A DNA stretch of 5,364 nucleotides from an uncultured Hyphomicrobiales bacterium. Lineage in GTDB: Bacteria > Pseudomonadota > Alphaproteobacteria > Rhizobiales > Beijerinckiaceae. The notes under the pieces were generated by a model, which was not told where the DNA came from, did not search any database, and saw nothing but the letters and a program-made list of their open reading frames with translations. A program made the translations under genes and the position numbers. How positions within the stretch are numbered: position 1 is the stretch's first letter; every line of letters begins with the position of its first letter. This document shows positions 1 through 4,870 of the stretch, one piece after another. Where the stretch lies: contig CAIZGQ010000548.1 in the NCBI GenBank assembly GCA_903932565.1, forward strand, positions 1 to 5,364. The letters run 5' to 3'.

Positions 1-1
1 C

Positions 2-25
2 ACAATTGGGCAGGTTGCAGCATGA
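2..25 (+). CDS. cheA: Probable 3' end of cheA (last 7 codons and stop)
   Basis: The frame starting at base 2 reads T-I-G-Q-V-A-A followed by TGA at 23-25. That stop overlaps the cheW start as ATGA (22-25), the usual junction of translationally coupled genes. CheA, the chemotaxis histidine kinase, commonly sits just upstream of cheW in alphaproteobacterial clusters, and a short Ala-ending tail would suit it. Seven residues cannot identify a protein, so the name rests on gene order and the overlap alone. Confidence 0.4.
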   Translation, partial: TIGQVAA

Positions 26-594
26 TGATTTTAAGCGAGCTCACCAAAGTCACGACCGACCAGATGCGGTCGATCTTGAACAAGCATGATGACATCAATG
101 TCTTCACGGTGCGTGTGGGCACAGAGCGCATCAGCATGCTCATCTCCCATGTGCAGACGGTCTTCAAGATTACCGCCATGACGCCCGTGCCACTGGGGCC
201 CTCGCACATGCTGGGCCTCGTTAATCTACGTGGCCAGATCACACCGGCGATCTCCATGCATCTGAAGCTGGGTCAGCCGATGCCTGACCACACCGAGGAT
301 CTTCTAGCCATCGGCACCGAAATCAATGGCCAGTCGTTCGCCCTGGTGGTGGATGAAGTGGGCGATGTTCTGCGCATCTCCTCATCAACGCGCATTCATT
401 TGCCAACCTCACTCATACCGCATGCCAATGGCCGCGAAATCCCGCATCTCGCGCACACGGCATATTATCAAATGGACGACGGGCTCCTCGCCGTTCTGGA
501 TGTTGAATCACTACTGAACGCGCATCACGCCACGCAGGCACACGCTAACCACGCACATGCCGCACACAACACTCACCACGCACAGGCCGCCTGA
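22..594 (+). CDS. cheW: Chemotaxis adaptor protein CheW with histidine-rich C-terminal tail
   Basis: CheW is the cytoplasmic scaffold that links the kinase CheA to the signalling tips of chemoreceptors. The 190-residue product has a CheW-like SH3-type fold from about residue 25 to 165. It starts with a FTVRVGTERISMLISHVQTV strand pair. The family hallmark follows at about 62-75 (HMLGLVNLRGQITPAI, the usual 'G-x-x-N-L-R-G-x-x-x-P' motif). Next come FALVVDEVGDVLRI (106-119) and a closing GLLAVLDVESLL strand-helix (154-165). Residues 166-190 are unusual: about 25 residues rich in Ala and His, with eight histidines between 168 and 186, outside the normal domain. The start at 22 is chosen because its ATG overlaps the upstream TGA; ATG at 25 is an alternative with no better ribosome site. 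It is the first complete gene of the che operon and lies 25 bp before cheY. Confidence 0.93.
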   Translation: MMILSELTKVTTDQMRSILNKHDDINVFTVRVGTERISMLISHVQTVFKITAMTPVPLGPSHMLGLVNLRGQITPAISMHLKLGQPMPDHTEDLLAIGTEINGQSFALVVDEVGDVLRISSSTRIHLPTSLIPHANGREIPHLAHTAYYQMDDGLLAVLDVESLLNAHHATQAHANHAHAAHNTHHAQAA

Positions 595-604
595 AATGAC
601 GGCA

Positions 605-613
605 GACGGGGTA
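605..613 (+). promoter_or_regulatory. Ribosome binding site of cheY
   Basis: A G-rich stretch (GGGG at 608-611, in GACGGGGTA) lies 8 bases before the ATG at 620. It supports that start over the two upstream in-frame ATGs at 557 and 596, which would overlap or abut the end of cheW and add residues not found in CheY. Confidence 0.55.
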
Positions 614-619
614 AAGACC

Positions 620-991
620 ATGAAACAGGTTCTTGTCGTCGATGATTCAAGTGTCATCCGCAAAGTTGCCAAGCGCATTCTTGAAGGCTTGCGGTTCGAA
701 ATCAGCGAGGCCGAAAACGGCCGCATCGCGATCGAGGCGTGCATGCGGCGGATGCCCGATGCCATCCTGCTCGACTGGAACATGCCGATCATGGACGGCT
801 TTGAATTCATGCGTGAATTGCGTCGACTTCCCGGCGGGACAGACCCAAAGATTGTGTTTTGCACCACGGAAAATGATGTCGCTCACATTGCCCGCGCGAT
901 GCACGCAGGCGCTGACGAGTACATCATGAAGCCCTTCGACAAAGACATCGTGCGCTCGAAATTCGAAGAAATCGGGCTGATCCGGTTCTAA
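620..991 (+). CDS. cheY: Single-domain chemotaxis response regulator CheY
   Basis: CheY accepts phosphate from CheA and, in the cytoplasm, binds the flagellar motor to change rotation. The 123-residue product is one receiver domain with all key residues: the acidic pair D8-D9 (VLVVDDS), phospho-acceptor D52 in LLDWNMPIMDG, the conserved Thr at about 82-83 (FCTTEND), Y101, and K104 in YIMKPFDKDI. The LLDWNMP and FCTTENDVAHI segments are typical of the alphaproteobacterial flagellar CheY rather than the enterobacterial form. There is no output domain, and the length matches the family (about 120-130). It lies between cheW and cheB. Because the adjacent CheB lacks its own receiver, this is the only receiver encoded in the che part of the window. 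Confidence 0.95.
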   Translation: MKQVLVVDDSSVIRKVAKRILEGLRFEISEAENGRIAIEACMRRMPDAILLDWNMPIMDGFEFMRELRRLPGGTDPKIVFCTTENDVAHIARAMHAGADEYIMKPFDKDIVRSKFEEIGLIRF

Positions 992-1040
992 TCGAGCTTA
1001 CCCATATTCAGTTTATCGGCGTTGCCGTGAAAGTGACCGC

Positions 1041-1739
1041 GTGATGGTGCAGCAGGTATTGAAGGATCGGGCGCAGGAGCCGGACCCTGCACCTCGGGCT
1101 GCGGCCCTGACGACCCCAATCATGCGCACCTATTCGACCGCGCGGCCCAAGGTCCTCGCCATCGGTGCATCCACAGGCGGACCGCAGGCCCTTGCCACGC
1201 TTCTTGCCGGGCTCGGGCACGCGCTGGATCAGGTTCCAATCCTCATTGTTCTGCACATGCCGGCCGATTTCAGCGTTGTCGTCTCCGAGCATCTGGCGCG
1301 TGTTTCCGGACGCCCCTGCTCGACAGGCCATGAGGGCGAAGTTCCAAAACCCGGGCATATCTATTTAGCACCGGGCCACCGCCATCTGCGTGTTGCACGT
1401 GAGGGCTCCAGCATTGTGCTGGTGCATGACGATGGAGCTGCGGAAAACTTCTGTCGTCCGGCCGTGGACGTTTTGTTTCGCTCGGTCGCCGAATGTTTTG
1501 GCAAAGCGGCGCTGGGCATTGTGCTTACAGGCATGGGCGTGGACGGCGTGGCTGGCGCGCGCACGATTGTTGGTTCGGGCGGCAGCGTCATCGCGCAGGA
1601 TGAAGCTTCCAGCGTCGTTTGGGGCATGCCGGGTGCCATCGTGCGCGAGGGTCTGGCCTCCGGGCTTTACGCGCTCGATGACATGGCGGTGACCATCACG
1701 CGCCTCCTCGATCGACCCCAGCGCGGAGGTCGGACATGA
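1041..1739 (+). CDS. cheB: CheB-type protein-glutamate methylesterase lacking the receiver domain
   Basis: CheB removes methyl groups from receptor glutamates (and deamidates glutamines) to reset receptor sensitivity. The 232-residue product has the complete methylesterase domain from about residue 36 to 224. The catalytic triad is visible: S44 in IGASTGGPQA, H72 in VLHMPADF and D168 in LTGMGVDG. Other family segments are GHIYLAPGHRHLRV (105-118) and SVIAQDEASSVVWGMPGA (182-199). Ordinary CheB is about 340-380 residues, with an N-terminal receiver and a linker. Here only a Pro/Ala-rich linker-like stretch (about 10-35) precedes the esterase. In this frame a TGA at 978-980 stops the reading upstream, and no other start lies between it and 1041, so the receiver is absent rather than missed. 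The start is GTG at 1041 or ATG at 1044, without a strong ribosome site; ATG at 1122 (residue 28) would still keep the whole esterase. The stop overlaps cheR. Confidence 0.88.
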   Translation: MMVQQVLKDRAQEPDPAPRAAALTTPIMRTYSTARPKVLAIGASTGGPQALATLLAGLGHALDQVPILIVLHMPADFSVVVSEHLARVSGRPCSTGHEGEVPKPGHIYLAPGHRHLRVAREGSSIVLVHDDGAAENFCRPAVDVLFRSVAECFGKAALGIVLTGMGVDGVAGARTIVGSGGSVIAQDEASSVVWGMPGAIVREGLASGLYALDDMAVTITRLLDRPQRGGRT

Positions 1740-2587
1740 CCCCGTTAAGCTTTGACGTGCTTCGGCGCTTCTTGCGCCGCCGCGCTGGCCTGGCCATCGC
1801 CGTCAGCCGACACGATCTGCTGGAATCGCGCATGCTGCCCGTGATCCAGCGCCTGGGGTTGGAAACGATCGACAGCCTGGCCGAAGCGGTGATAAACGGC
1901 GCAGATCCTGAAGTTGAACGTGCCGTGATTGAAGCTGCCGTGACGAGCGAAACCTTGTTCTTTCGCGACCGCACGCCGTTTGAACAATTTCGCCAGCTCC
2001 TGCGCCAATTGCACGAAACCCGCGCCCAGCAGCGACATATTCGCATCTGGTCGGCGGCGTGCTCGACCGGCCAGGAAGCTTATTCGCTCGCCATGATCTT
2101 GGATGAGGAAGCGCGCCTGTTTGCCGGATGGCGCCTGGAAATCGTGGCCACGGACATTTCACACGCCAATCTTGAAACAGCCCAACTTGGCTATTTCAAC
2201 CAGTTTGAAGTGCAGCGTGGACTGCCAGTTGCACTGCTGCTGCGCTATTTCACCCAGCAGGGGGACAGCTGGCGGGTCAGCGAACACCTGCGCCGTCGGA
2301 TCAGTTTCGAGCACTTCAACCTGCTGGACGATCCGGCGAAACTTGGCCCCTTTGACATCATCTTTTGCCGCAACATCCTCATCTACTTTGATGTGGAATC
2401 GCGCAAACAGGTTCTGGAGCGGATGTCGCGTACGCTACGGCGCGGCGGCGTGCTGGCGCTGGGTGCATCTGAAACCGTGCTCGGCGTCACACAGACCCTG
2501 GTGCCGAACCCCGATTATCCGGCATTTCTTTCAACAGCCGAGGATGTGCCGGCCGCTCGGCGTCGCCAGTTTGTGCTGGTGAGCTAA
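1736..2587 (+). CDS. cheR: Chemotaxis protein-glutamate O-methyltransferase CheR
   Basis: CheR transfers methyl from S-adenosylmethionine to glutamates of chemoreceptors, opposing CheB. The 283-residue length is normal for the family. The N-terminal helical domain (about 1-75) ends in the family signature TSETLFFRD (70-78). The SAM-binding Rossmann domain follows: motif I RIWSAACSTGQEAYSLAM (103-120), the acidic end of the second strand in VATDIS (137-142), and FDIIFCRNILIYFD (206-219), typical of CheR. A C-terminal RGGVLALGASETVLG strand (236-250) completes it. No C-terminal pentapeptide-binding extension or TPR repeats are seen. The ATG at 1736 overlaps the cheB stop by four bases (ATGA), so the two adaptation enzymes are probably translationally coupled. 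It is the last recognised gene of the che operon. Confidence 0.95.
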   Translation: MTPLSFDVLRRFLRRRAGLAIAVSRHDLLESRMLPVIQRLGLETIDSLAEAVINGADPEVERAVIEAAVTSETLFFRDRTPFEQFRQLLRQLHETRAQQRHIRIWSAACSTGQEAYSLAMILDEEARLFAGWRLEIVATDISHANLETAQLGYFNQFEVQRGLPVALLLRYFTQQGDSWRVSEHLRRRISFEHFNLLDDPAKLGPFDIIFCRNILIYFDVESRKQVLERMSRTLRRGGVLALGASETVLGVTQTLVPNPDYPAFLSTAEDVPAARRRQFVLVS

Positions 2588-2644
2588 CACAATCTGAGCC
2601 GCAACGCCTGAGATGAAGCCCTCACCACAAGGCCGTCTCACGAC

Positions 2645-2654
2645 GCGACGTCGC
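2645..2654. repeat. 10-bp palindrome in the cheR downstream gap
   Basis: GCGACGTCGC is a perfect 10-bp palindrome about 60 bp after the cheR stop. No T-run follows it, so it is not a clear terminator. The surrounding gap (2588-2808) also holds a weak inverted repeat, CTCTAC (2714-2719) with GTAGAG (2738-2743). I see no convincing promoter or terminator in the gap. Confidence 0.35.
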
Positions 2655-2798
2655 AAGCATTTCAGCTGCGATGTGCCTTAGCGCACGTCAAATCCTCACC
2701 CGGCCTGATAACTCTCTACCCGATACGCGGACGATCCGTAGAGCCGTGCGCAACCAAGACAGGGTCGTTCATGAAACTTACCTTGGCGACCGAGTATT

Positions 2799-2801
2799 AG
2801 G
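2799..2801 (+). promoter_or_regulatory. Ribosome binding site deciding the start at 2809
   Basis: AGG at 2799-2801, seven bases before the ATG at 2809, is a well-placed Shine-Dalgarno core. The earlier in-frame ATG at 2671 has nothing comparable. Confidence 0.45.
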
Positions 2802-2808
2802 CTTCGCA

Positions 2809-3162
2809 ATGGCGGACGATGACCTCCTGGAGGATAACGGCCCCGTCAAAGACAACATCATTTCGGCTGATCGTTTGGTCGAAGGCCGCTTGCGCGCCCG
2901 GGCGCGCGGCCAAATGCAAATGCAAACGCGTGGCGATGATCGCGACCGGCGACGCACGGACATCCAGCATCATTGCCCCCATGTCGTCGAAGCGCCCTTG
3001 GCAAAATTCAATCCGGACGAATTGGCCGCACTGATTGAAACCTTCGAGGCCCTGCGGCGCGCCTCCAGCGATCCGTCTTTTTTTGAGGTGGATCAGCGGG
3101 TCATCCGTTTCTTCTTTCGGAACGAAGCCGACGCCGTGCAGATTTTGAAGCTGCTGCGCTAG
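2809..3162 (+). CDS. Hypothetical protein downstream of cheR, function unknown
   Basis: I do not recognise this 117-residue product. It has three zones: an acidic N-terminus (MADDDLLEDN), a strongly basic middle (about 25-50, with GRLRARARGQ and DDRDRRRTD, including a QMQMQT hexanucleotide repeat), and a more ordered C-terminus. That last zone holds a predicted helix NPDELAALIETFEALRRA (68-85) and then FFEVDQRVIRFFFRNEADAV (91-110) ending in QILKLLR, which looks like a strand-helix unit. No signal peptide or membrane segment is seen. The frame is open from 2671, but codons in 2671-2808 are unlike the neighbouring genes (several AGA, AGG, TTA, CTA, GTA) whereas those after 2809 are GC-ending, which supports the ATG at 2809. 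It is 221 bp from cheR, same strand, and could be an accessory of the che operon or a separate unit. A terminator follows the stop. Confidence 0.6.
   Translation: MADDDLLEDNGPVKDNIISADRLVEGRLRARARGQMQMQTRGDDRDRRRTDIQHHCPHVVEAPLAKFNPDELAALIETFEALRRASSDPSFFEVDQRVIRFFFRNEADAVQILKLLR
2892..2907. repeat. 16-bp perfect GC palindrome inside the hypothetical gene
   Basis: GCGCGCCCGGGCGCGC reads the same on both strands and encodes the Arg/Ala-rich stretch of the unknown gene. GGCC blocks flank it at 2884-2887 and 2908-2911. It may be chance in Arg/Ala codons, but its length is notable. Confidence 0.55.
2911..2928 (+). repeat. Short tandem hexamer (CAAATG, CAAATG, CAAACG)
   Basis: Three in-frame copies of a six-base unit, the last with one change, encode Q-M-Q-M-Q-T. 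The copies directly follow the GC palindrome. Copy-number change would add or remove two residues without shifting the frame. Confidence 0.6.
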
Positions 3163-3189
3163 TCAATGGTGCCACGCGATCGCTGCAAC

Positions 3190-3225
3190 AAAAAAGCCGC
3201 CCGGTGAGGCGGCTCTTTCGAATTT
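3190..3225. terminator. Intrinsic terminator between convergent genes
   Basis: AGCCGCC (3195-3201) pairs with GGCGGCT (3208-3214) around a six-base loop. Read on the minus strand the stem is followed by a run of six T, an excellent end for ctrA. On the plus strand it is followed by CTTTCGAATTTTT, a weaker tail that may still stop the unknown gene ending at 3162. It sits 22-57 bp beyond the ctrA stop, so it probably serves both genes. Confidence 0.85.
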
Positions 3226-3246
3226 TTGAGCAGAACAGGGACGCGC

Positions 3247-3948
3247 TTACGCAGTGATGCGCTCGTCCGCTTCGTTGGGCTCGCGCAGCACGTAACCGCG
3301 GCCCCAGACGGTCTCGATGTAGTTGCGGCCCTGGCTCGCATTCGCCAGCTTCTTGCGCAGCTTGCAGATGAACACGTCGATGATCTTGAGTTCCGGCTCA
3401 TCCATACCGCCGTAGAGATGATTGAGGAACATCTCCTTGGTCAGGGTCGTGCCCTTGCGCAGCGAGAGCAGTTCCAGCATCTGGTATTCTTTGCCGGTGA
3501 GGTGGACACGAATGCCCGACACTTCGACCGTCTTCTGATCGAGATTCACCAGCAGATCGCCGGTGGTGATGACGGACTGGGCGTGGCCCTTTGAGCGGCG
3601 CACGATGGCGTGGATGCGCGCCACGAGCTCGTCCTTGTGGAACGGCTTGGTCAAATAATCATCGGCGCCAAAGCCCAGACCCTTCACCTTGTCTTCAATG
3701 CCAGCGAGGCCTGACAGGATGAGAATGGGCGTTTTGACTTTCGCGACCCGAAGCGTGCGAAGCACTTCGTAGCCGGACATGTCGGGGAGGTTCAGATCGA
3801 GCAATATGATGTCGTAATCATAAAGCTTGCCCAGATCGATGCCTTCTTCGCCGAGATCCGTCGTGTAGACGTTGAAGTTCTCGGACTTGAGCATCAGCTC
3901 GATGCTCTGCGCGGTTGCGCTATCATCTTCAATTAAAAGTACGCGCAT
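3247..3948 (-). CDS. ctrA: Cell-cycle response regulator CtrA
   Basis: CtrA is the OmpR-type master regulator of alphaproteobacteria that binds TTAA-N7-TTAA sites. It controls flagellar, chemotaxis, division and, in some lineages, replication genes. The 233-residue product has a receiver domain (about 1-118) with D8-D9, phospho-acceptor D51 in LLDLNLPDMSG, S79 and K101 in LTKPFHKDE. A winged-helix DNA-binding domain (about 126-225) follows, with the characteristic VHLTGKEYQMLELLSLRKG, MFLNHLYGGMDEPELKIIDV and ETVWGRGYVLREPNE segments, which I recall as near-invariant in the family. It ends in I-T-A rather than the Ala-Ala end of Caulobacter CtrA, which serves ClpXP proteolysis there. The start at 3948 is supported by AGGTGGGGA six bases upstream on the minus strand. 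It converges on the unknown gene and diverges from fliJ. Confidence 0.97.
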   Translation of the reverse strand: MRVLLIEDDSATAQSIELMLKSENFNVYTTDLGEEGIDLGKLYDYDIILLDLNLPDMSGYEVLRTLRVAKVKTPILILSGLAGIEDKVKGLGFGADDYLTKPFHKDELVARIHAIVRRSKGHAQSVITTGDLLVNLDQKTVEVSGIRVHLTGKEYQMLELLSLRKGTTLTKEMFLNHLYGGMDEPELKIIDVFICKLRKKLANASQGRNYIETVWGRGYVLREPNEADERITA

Positions 3949-4013
3949 GAGTGGTCCCCACCTGGCCCCGCTAGTCCCGTCCGTTACGCGTCATAGCGCC
4001 GCCGTTCAGGCCC

Positions 4014-4084
4014 GAATCAGGGCAAACGCCCTTCAATATCCAGCCTATAAACCTTAACGGCGAATGCTTAACAAAATGTGATTC
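4014..4084. promoter_or_regulatory. Two GANTC (CcrM methylation) sites flanking the candidate ctrA promoter
   Basis: GAATC at 4014-4018 and GATTC at 4080-4084 lie 66 and 132 bp upstream of the ctrA start, on either side of the candidate -10/-35 elements. In Caulobacter a GANTC in the ctrA P1 promoter makes transcription sensitive to methylation after fork passage. The same logic here is inference. Confidence 0.45.
4044..4071 (-). promoter_or_regulatory. Candidate ctrA promoter with two TTAA half-sites
   Basis: On the minus strand TTAAGC (from 4071) is followed after 16 bases by TATAGG (4049-4044), a plausible -35/-10 pair. It would start transcription roughly 85-90 bases before the ctrA ATG. 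TTAA occurs at 4068-4071 and 4054-4057, separated by 10 bases rather than the canonical 7. They are therefore at best two half-sites for autoregulation. Confidence 0.4.
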
Positions 4085-4170
4085 GTGAACGTAACGCGAG
4101 CGCAATCCAACATCAGACGCATGATTATTTCCGCAGGGGCCTTTCGACCGAACTCCCGAAATTCTCATAA

Positions 4171-4210
4171 AGCACCACGGGGCACGGCTTTCGCCTTCAA
4201 TCGTGGTGTT
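4171..4210. repeat. Inverted repeat between the ctrA and fliJ promoters
   Basis: CACCACG (4173-4179) and CGTGGTG (4202-4208) are perfect 7-bp arms, extendable by wobble and one outer A-T pair, around a 22-base spacer. The spacer itself can form a small GGC/GCC stem. No T-run follows. It could be a dimeric regulator site or an insulating hairpin; nothing decides which. Confidence 0.4.
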
Positions 4211-4232
4211 CGCCGGGGCATATTGCAGCCCT

Positions 4233-4237
4233 GATTC
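4233..4237. promoter_or_regulatory. GANTC site next to the CtrA box
   Basis: GATTC lies 17 bases before the CtrA box at 4255, on the fliJ side of the region. Confidence 0.35.
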
Positions 4238-4254
4238 AACCTCGCAGCACATGG

Positions 4255-4269
4255 TTAACCAGGGCTTAA
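4255..4269 (+). promoter_or_regulatory. Perfect CtrA box (TTAA-N7-TTAA) upstream of fliJ
   Basis: TTAA (4255-4258), seven bases CCAGGGC, TTAA (4266-4269) followed by C match the CtrA consensus exactly. A further TTAA lies at 4286-4289. A possible -35 (GGCTTA, 4263-4268) and -10 (TTAAAT, 4286-4291) with a 17-base spacer would put the box over the -35 region, the arrangement of CtrA-activated flagellar promoters in Caulobacter. The box is 173 bp before fliJ and 306 bp before ctrA, so fliJ is the likelier target, with ctrA autoregulation possible. Confidence 0.65.
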
Positions 4270-4388
4270 CACCGTCTCGAAACTGTTAAATTTTTGCGAG
4301 CGCAGCCAAATTCCCGGCGAATTCGTGGCAGCACGGTAAGAAAACAGCAACCTCAATGCGCCATGGTGAATGTGTCTCGCGGATCGTT

Positions 4389-4422
4389 CTCCCGTTTGTT
4401 CAACGGGGGGTTCATCTGAACC
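4389..4422 (+). other. Two adjacent hairpins in the fliJ leader
   Basis: CCCGTT (4391-4396) pairs with AACGGG (4402-4407) over a five-base loop. It is immediately followed by GGTTC (4409-4413) pairing with GAACC (4418-4422). They lie 9 bases before the GGAG ribosome site. No T-run follows, so a role in mRNA stability or translation is more likely than termination. Confidence 0.45.
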
Positions 4423-4430
4423 TGCGTCTT

Positions 4431-4434
4431 GGAG
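4431..4434 (+). promoter_or_regulatory. Ribosome binding site of fliJ
   Basis: GGAG at 4431-4434 is eight bases from the ATG at 4443 but only two from the ATG at 4437, so it selects 4443 as the start. Confidence 0.75.
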
Positions 4435-4442
4435 TAATGAGT

Positions 4443-4832
4443 ATGAAGTCGCGGGATACCCTTATCCGCCTGAAGCGCTTCCAGGTTGAAGAAAAGCGCC
4501 GCCGCCTTGCCCAGATCGAAATGATGATCTCGGAATTTACGCGCATGGCCACTGACCTCGACCGCGAAATTGGTGCGGAAGAGCAGCGGACAAACAATAT
4601 TGACCCGACACATTTTGCCTATTCGACCTATGCGCGAGCCGCACGGGTTCGTCGGGACAATCTGAAAACATCCATCGGCGAGCTGCGGGCGCAGGTCGAC
4701 GATGCCAAGAGTGCATTGGAAGATGCCACCGCGGAACTGGCCAAAGTCCAGAACCTCGATGGTCGCGAAAAAGGTCTGGATGCGCGCGAGCGCGACCTGG
4801 CCTCACAGGGTCTCCGCCACGCTCAGGCGTGA
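4443..4832 (+). CDS. fliJ: Flagellar export chaperone/stalk protein FliJ
   Basis: FliJ is the small coiled-coil protein of the flagellar type III export apparatus. It sits in the FliI ATPase ring, contacts FlhA and helps deliver substrates at the inner membrane. The 129-residue product is almost wholly helical, with long charged heptad-like runs: RLKRFQVEEKRRRLAQIEMM (8-27), FTRMATDLDREIGAEEQR (31-48), then, after a break at DPTHFAYSTYARAARVRRDN, a second helix through about 66-125. The MKSRDTLIRLKRFQVEEKRR opening and the HFAY-TYARAA centre match the alphaproteobacterial FliJ as I remember it. The upstream frame extension to 4356 is rejected because the ribosome site fits only 4443. fliI is usually next to fliJ but is not within the 494 bp upstream. 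It is probably transcribed from the CtrA-box promoter. Confidence 0.88.
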   Translation: MKSRDTLIRLKRFQVEEKRRRLAQIEMMISEFTRMATDLDREIGAEEQRTNNIDPTHFAYSTYARAARVRRDNLKTSIGELRAQVDDAKSALEDATAELAKVQNLDGREKGLDARERDLASQGLRHAQA

Positions 4833-4837
4833 CGGAG
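4812..4837 (+). other. Hairpin spanning the fliJ stop codon
   Basis: CTCCG (4812-4816) and CACGC (4818-4822) pair with GCGTG (4827-4831) and CGGAG (4833-4837), with one C-A mismatch and a TCAG loop: ten base pairs enclosing the TGA at 4830-4832. No T-run follows. It may protect the mRNA end or be a Rho-type boundary; it is not a classic intrinsic terminator. Confidence 0.5.
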
Positions 4838-4870
4838 TGAGCAGCAATGCGGTGAAGGCCTTCTCCCACC

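Larger units (their letters stand above)
3949..4442. other. 494-bp divergent regulatory region between ctrA and fliJ
   Basis: No convincing gene lies here. The minus-strand frame at 3971-4252 has Cys/Arg-rich, non-domain-like content and no ribosome site. The region is AT-richer than its neighbours in places and holds four TTAA motifs (4054, 4068, 4255, 4266) plus one at 4286, three GANTC sites, an inverted repeat and the fliJ leader. fliI, the common partner of fliJ, is not present. Confidence 0.75.

Noticed and set aside
557..619. Longer start for cheY at 557 or 596
   Set aside because: The extra residues are encoded over the low-complexity end of cheW and are not CheY-like; GGGG at 608-611 fits the ATG at 620.
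992..1040. Possible remnant or frameshifted receiver domain of CheB
   Set aside because: The 49 bases show no receiver motif in any plus-strand frame and are far too short. A five-codon GTG frame (1027-1044) ending in TGATG is probably chance.
2671..2808. Longer N-terminus for the unknown gene from the ATG at 2671
   Set aside because: No ribosome site, and codon use in this stretch differs from the rest of the frame and the neighbouring genes.
2778..2982. Minus-strand open frames opposite the unknown gene
   Set aside because: They are shorter, lack ribosome sites and mirror the GC-rich codons of the plus-strand frame.
3971..4252. Minus-strand frame of 93 codons upstream of ctrA
   Set aside because: No ribosome site, Cys- and Arg-rich without domain pattern, and it runs across GANTC and TTAA promoter features.
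4356..4442. N-terminal extension of FliJ from 4356
   Set aside because: Family proteins begin at MKSRDTLIRLKR, and the GGAG at 4431-4434 serves the ATG at 4443. The extension covers the leader hairpins.
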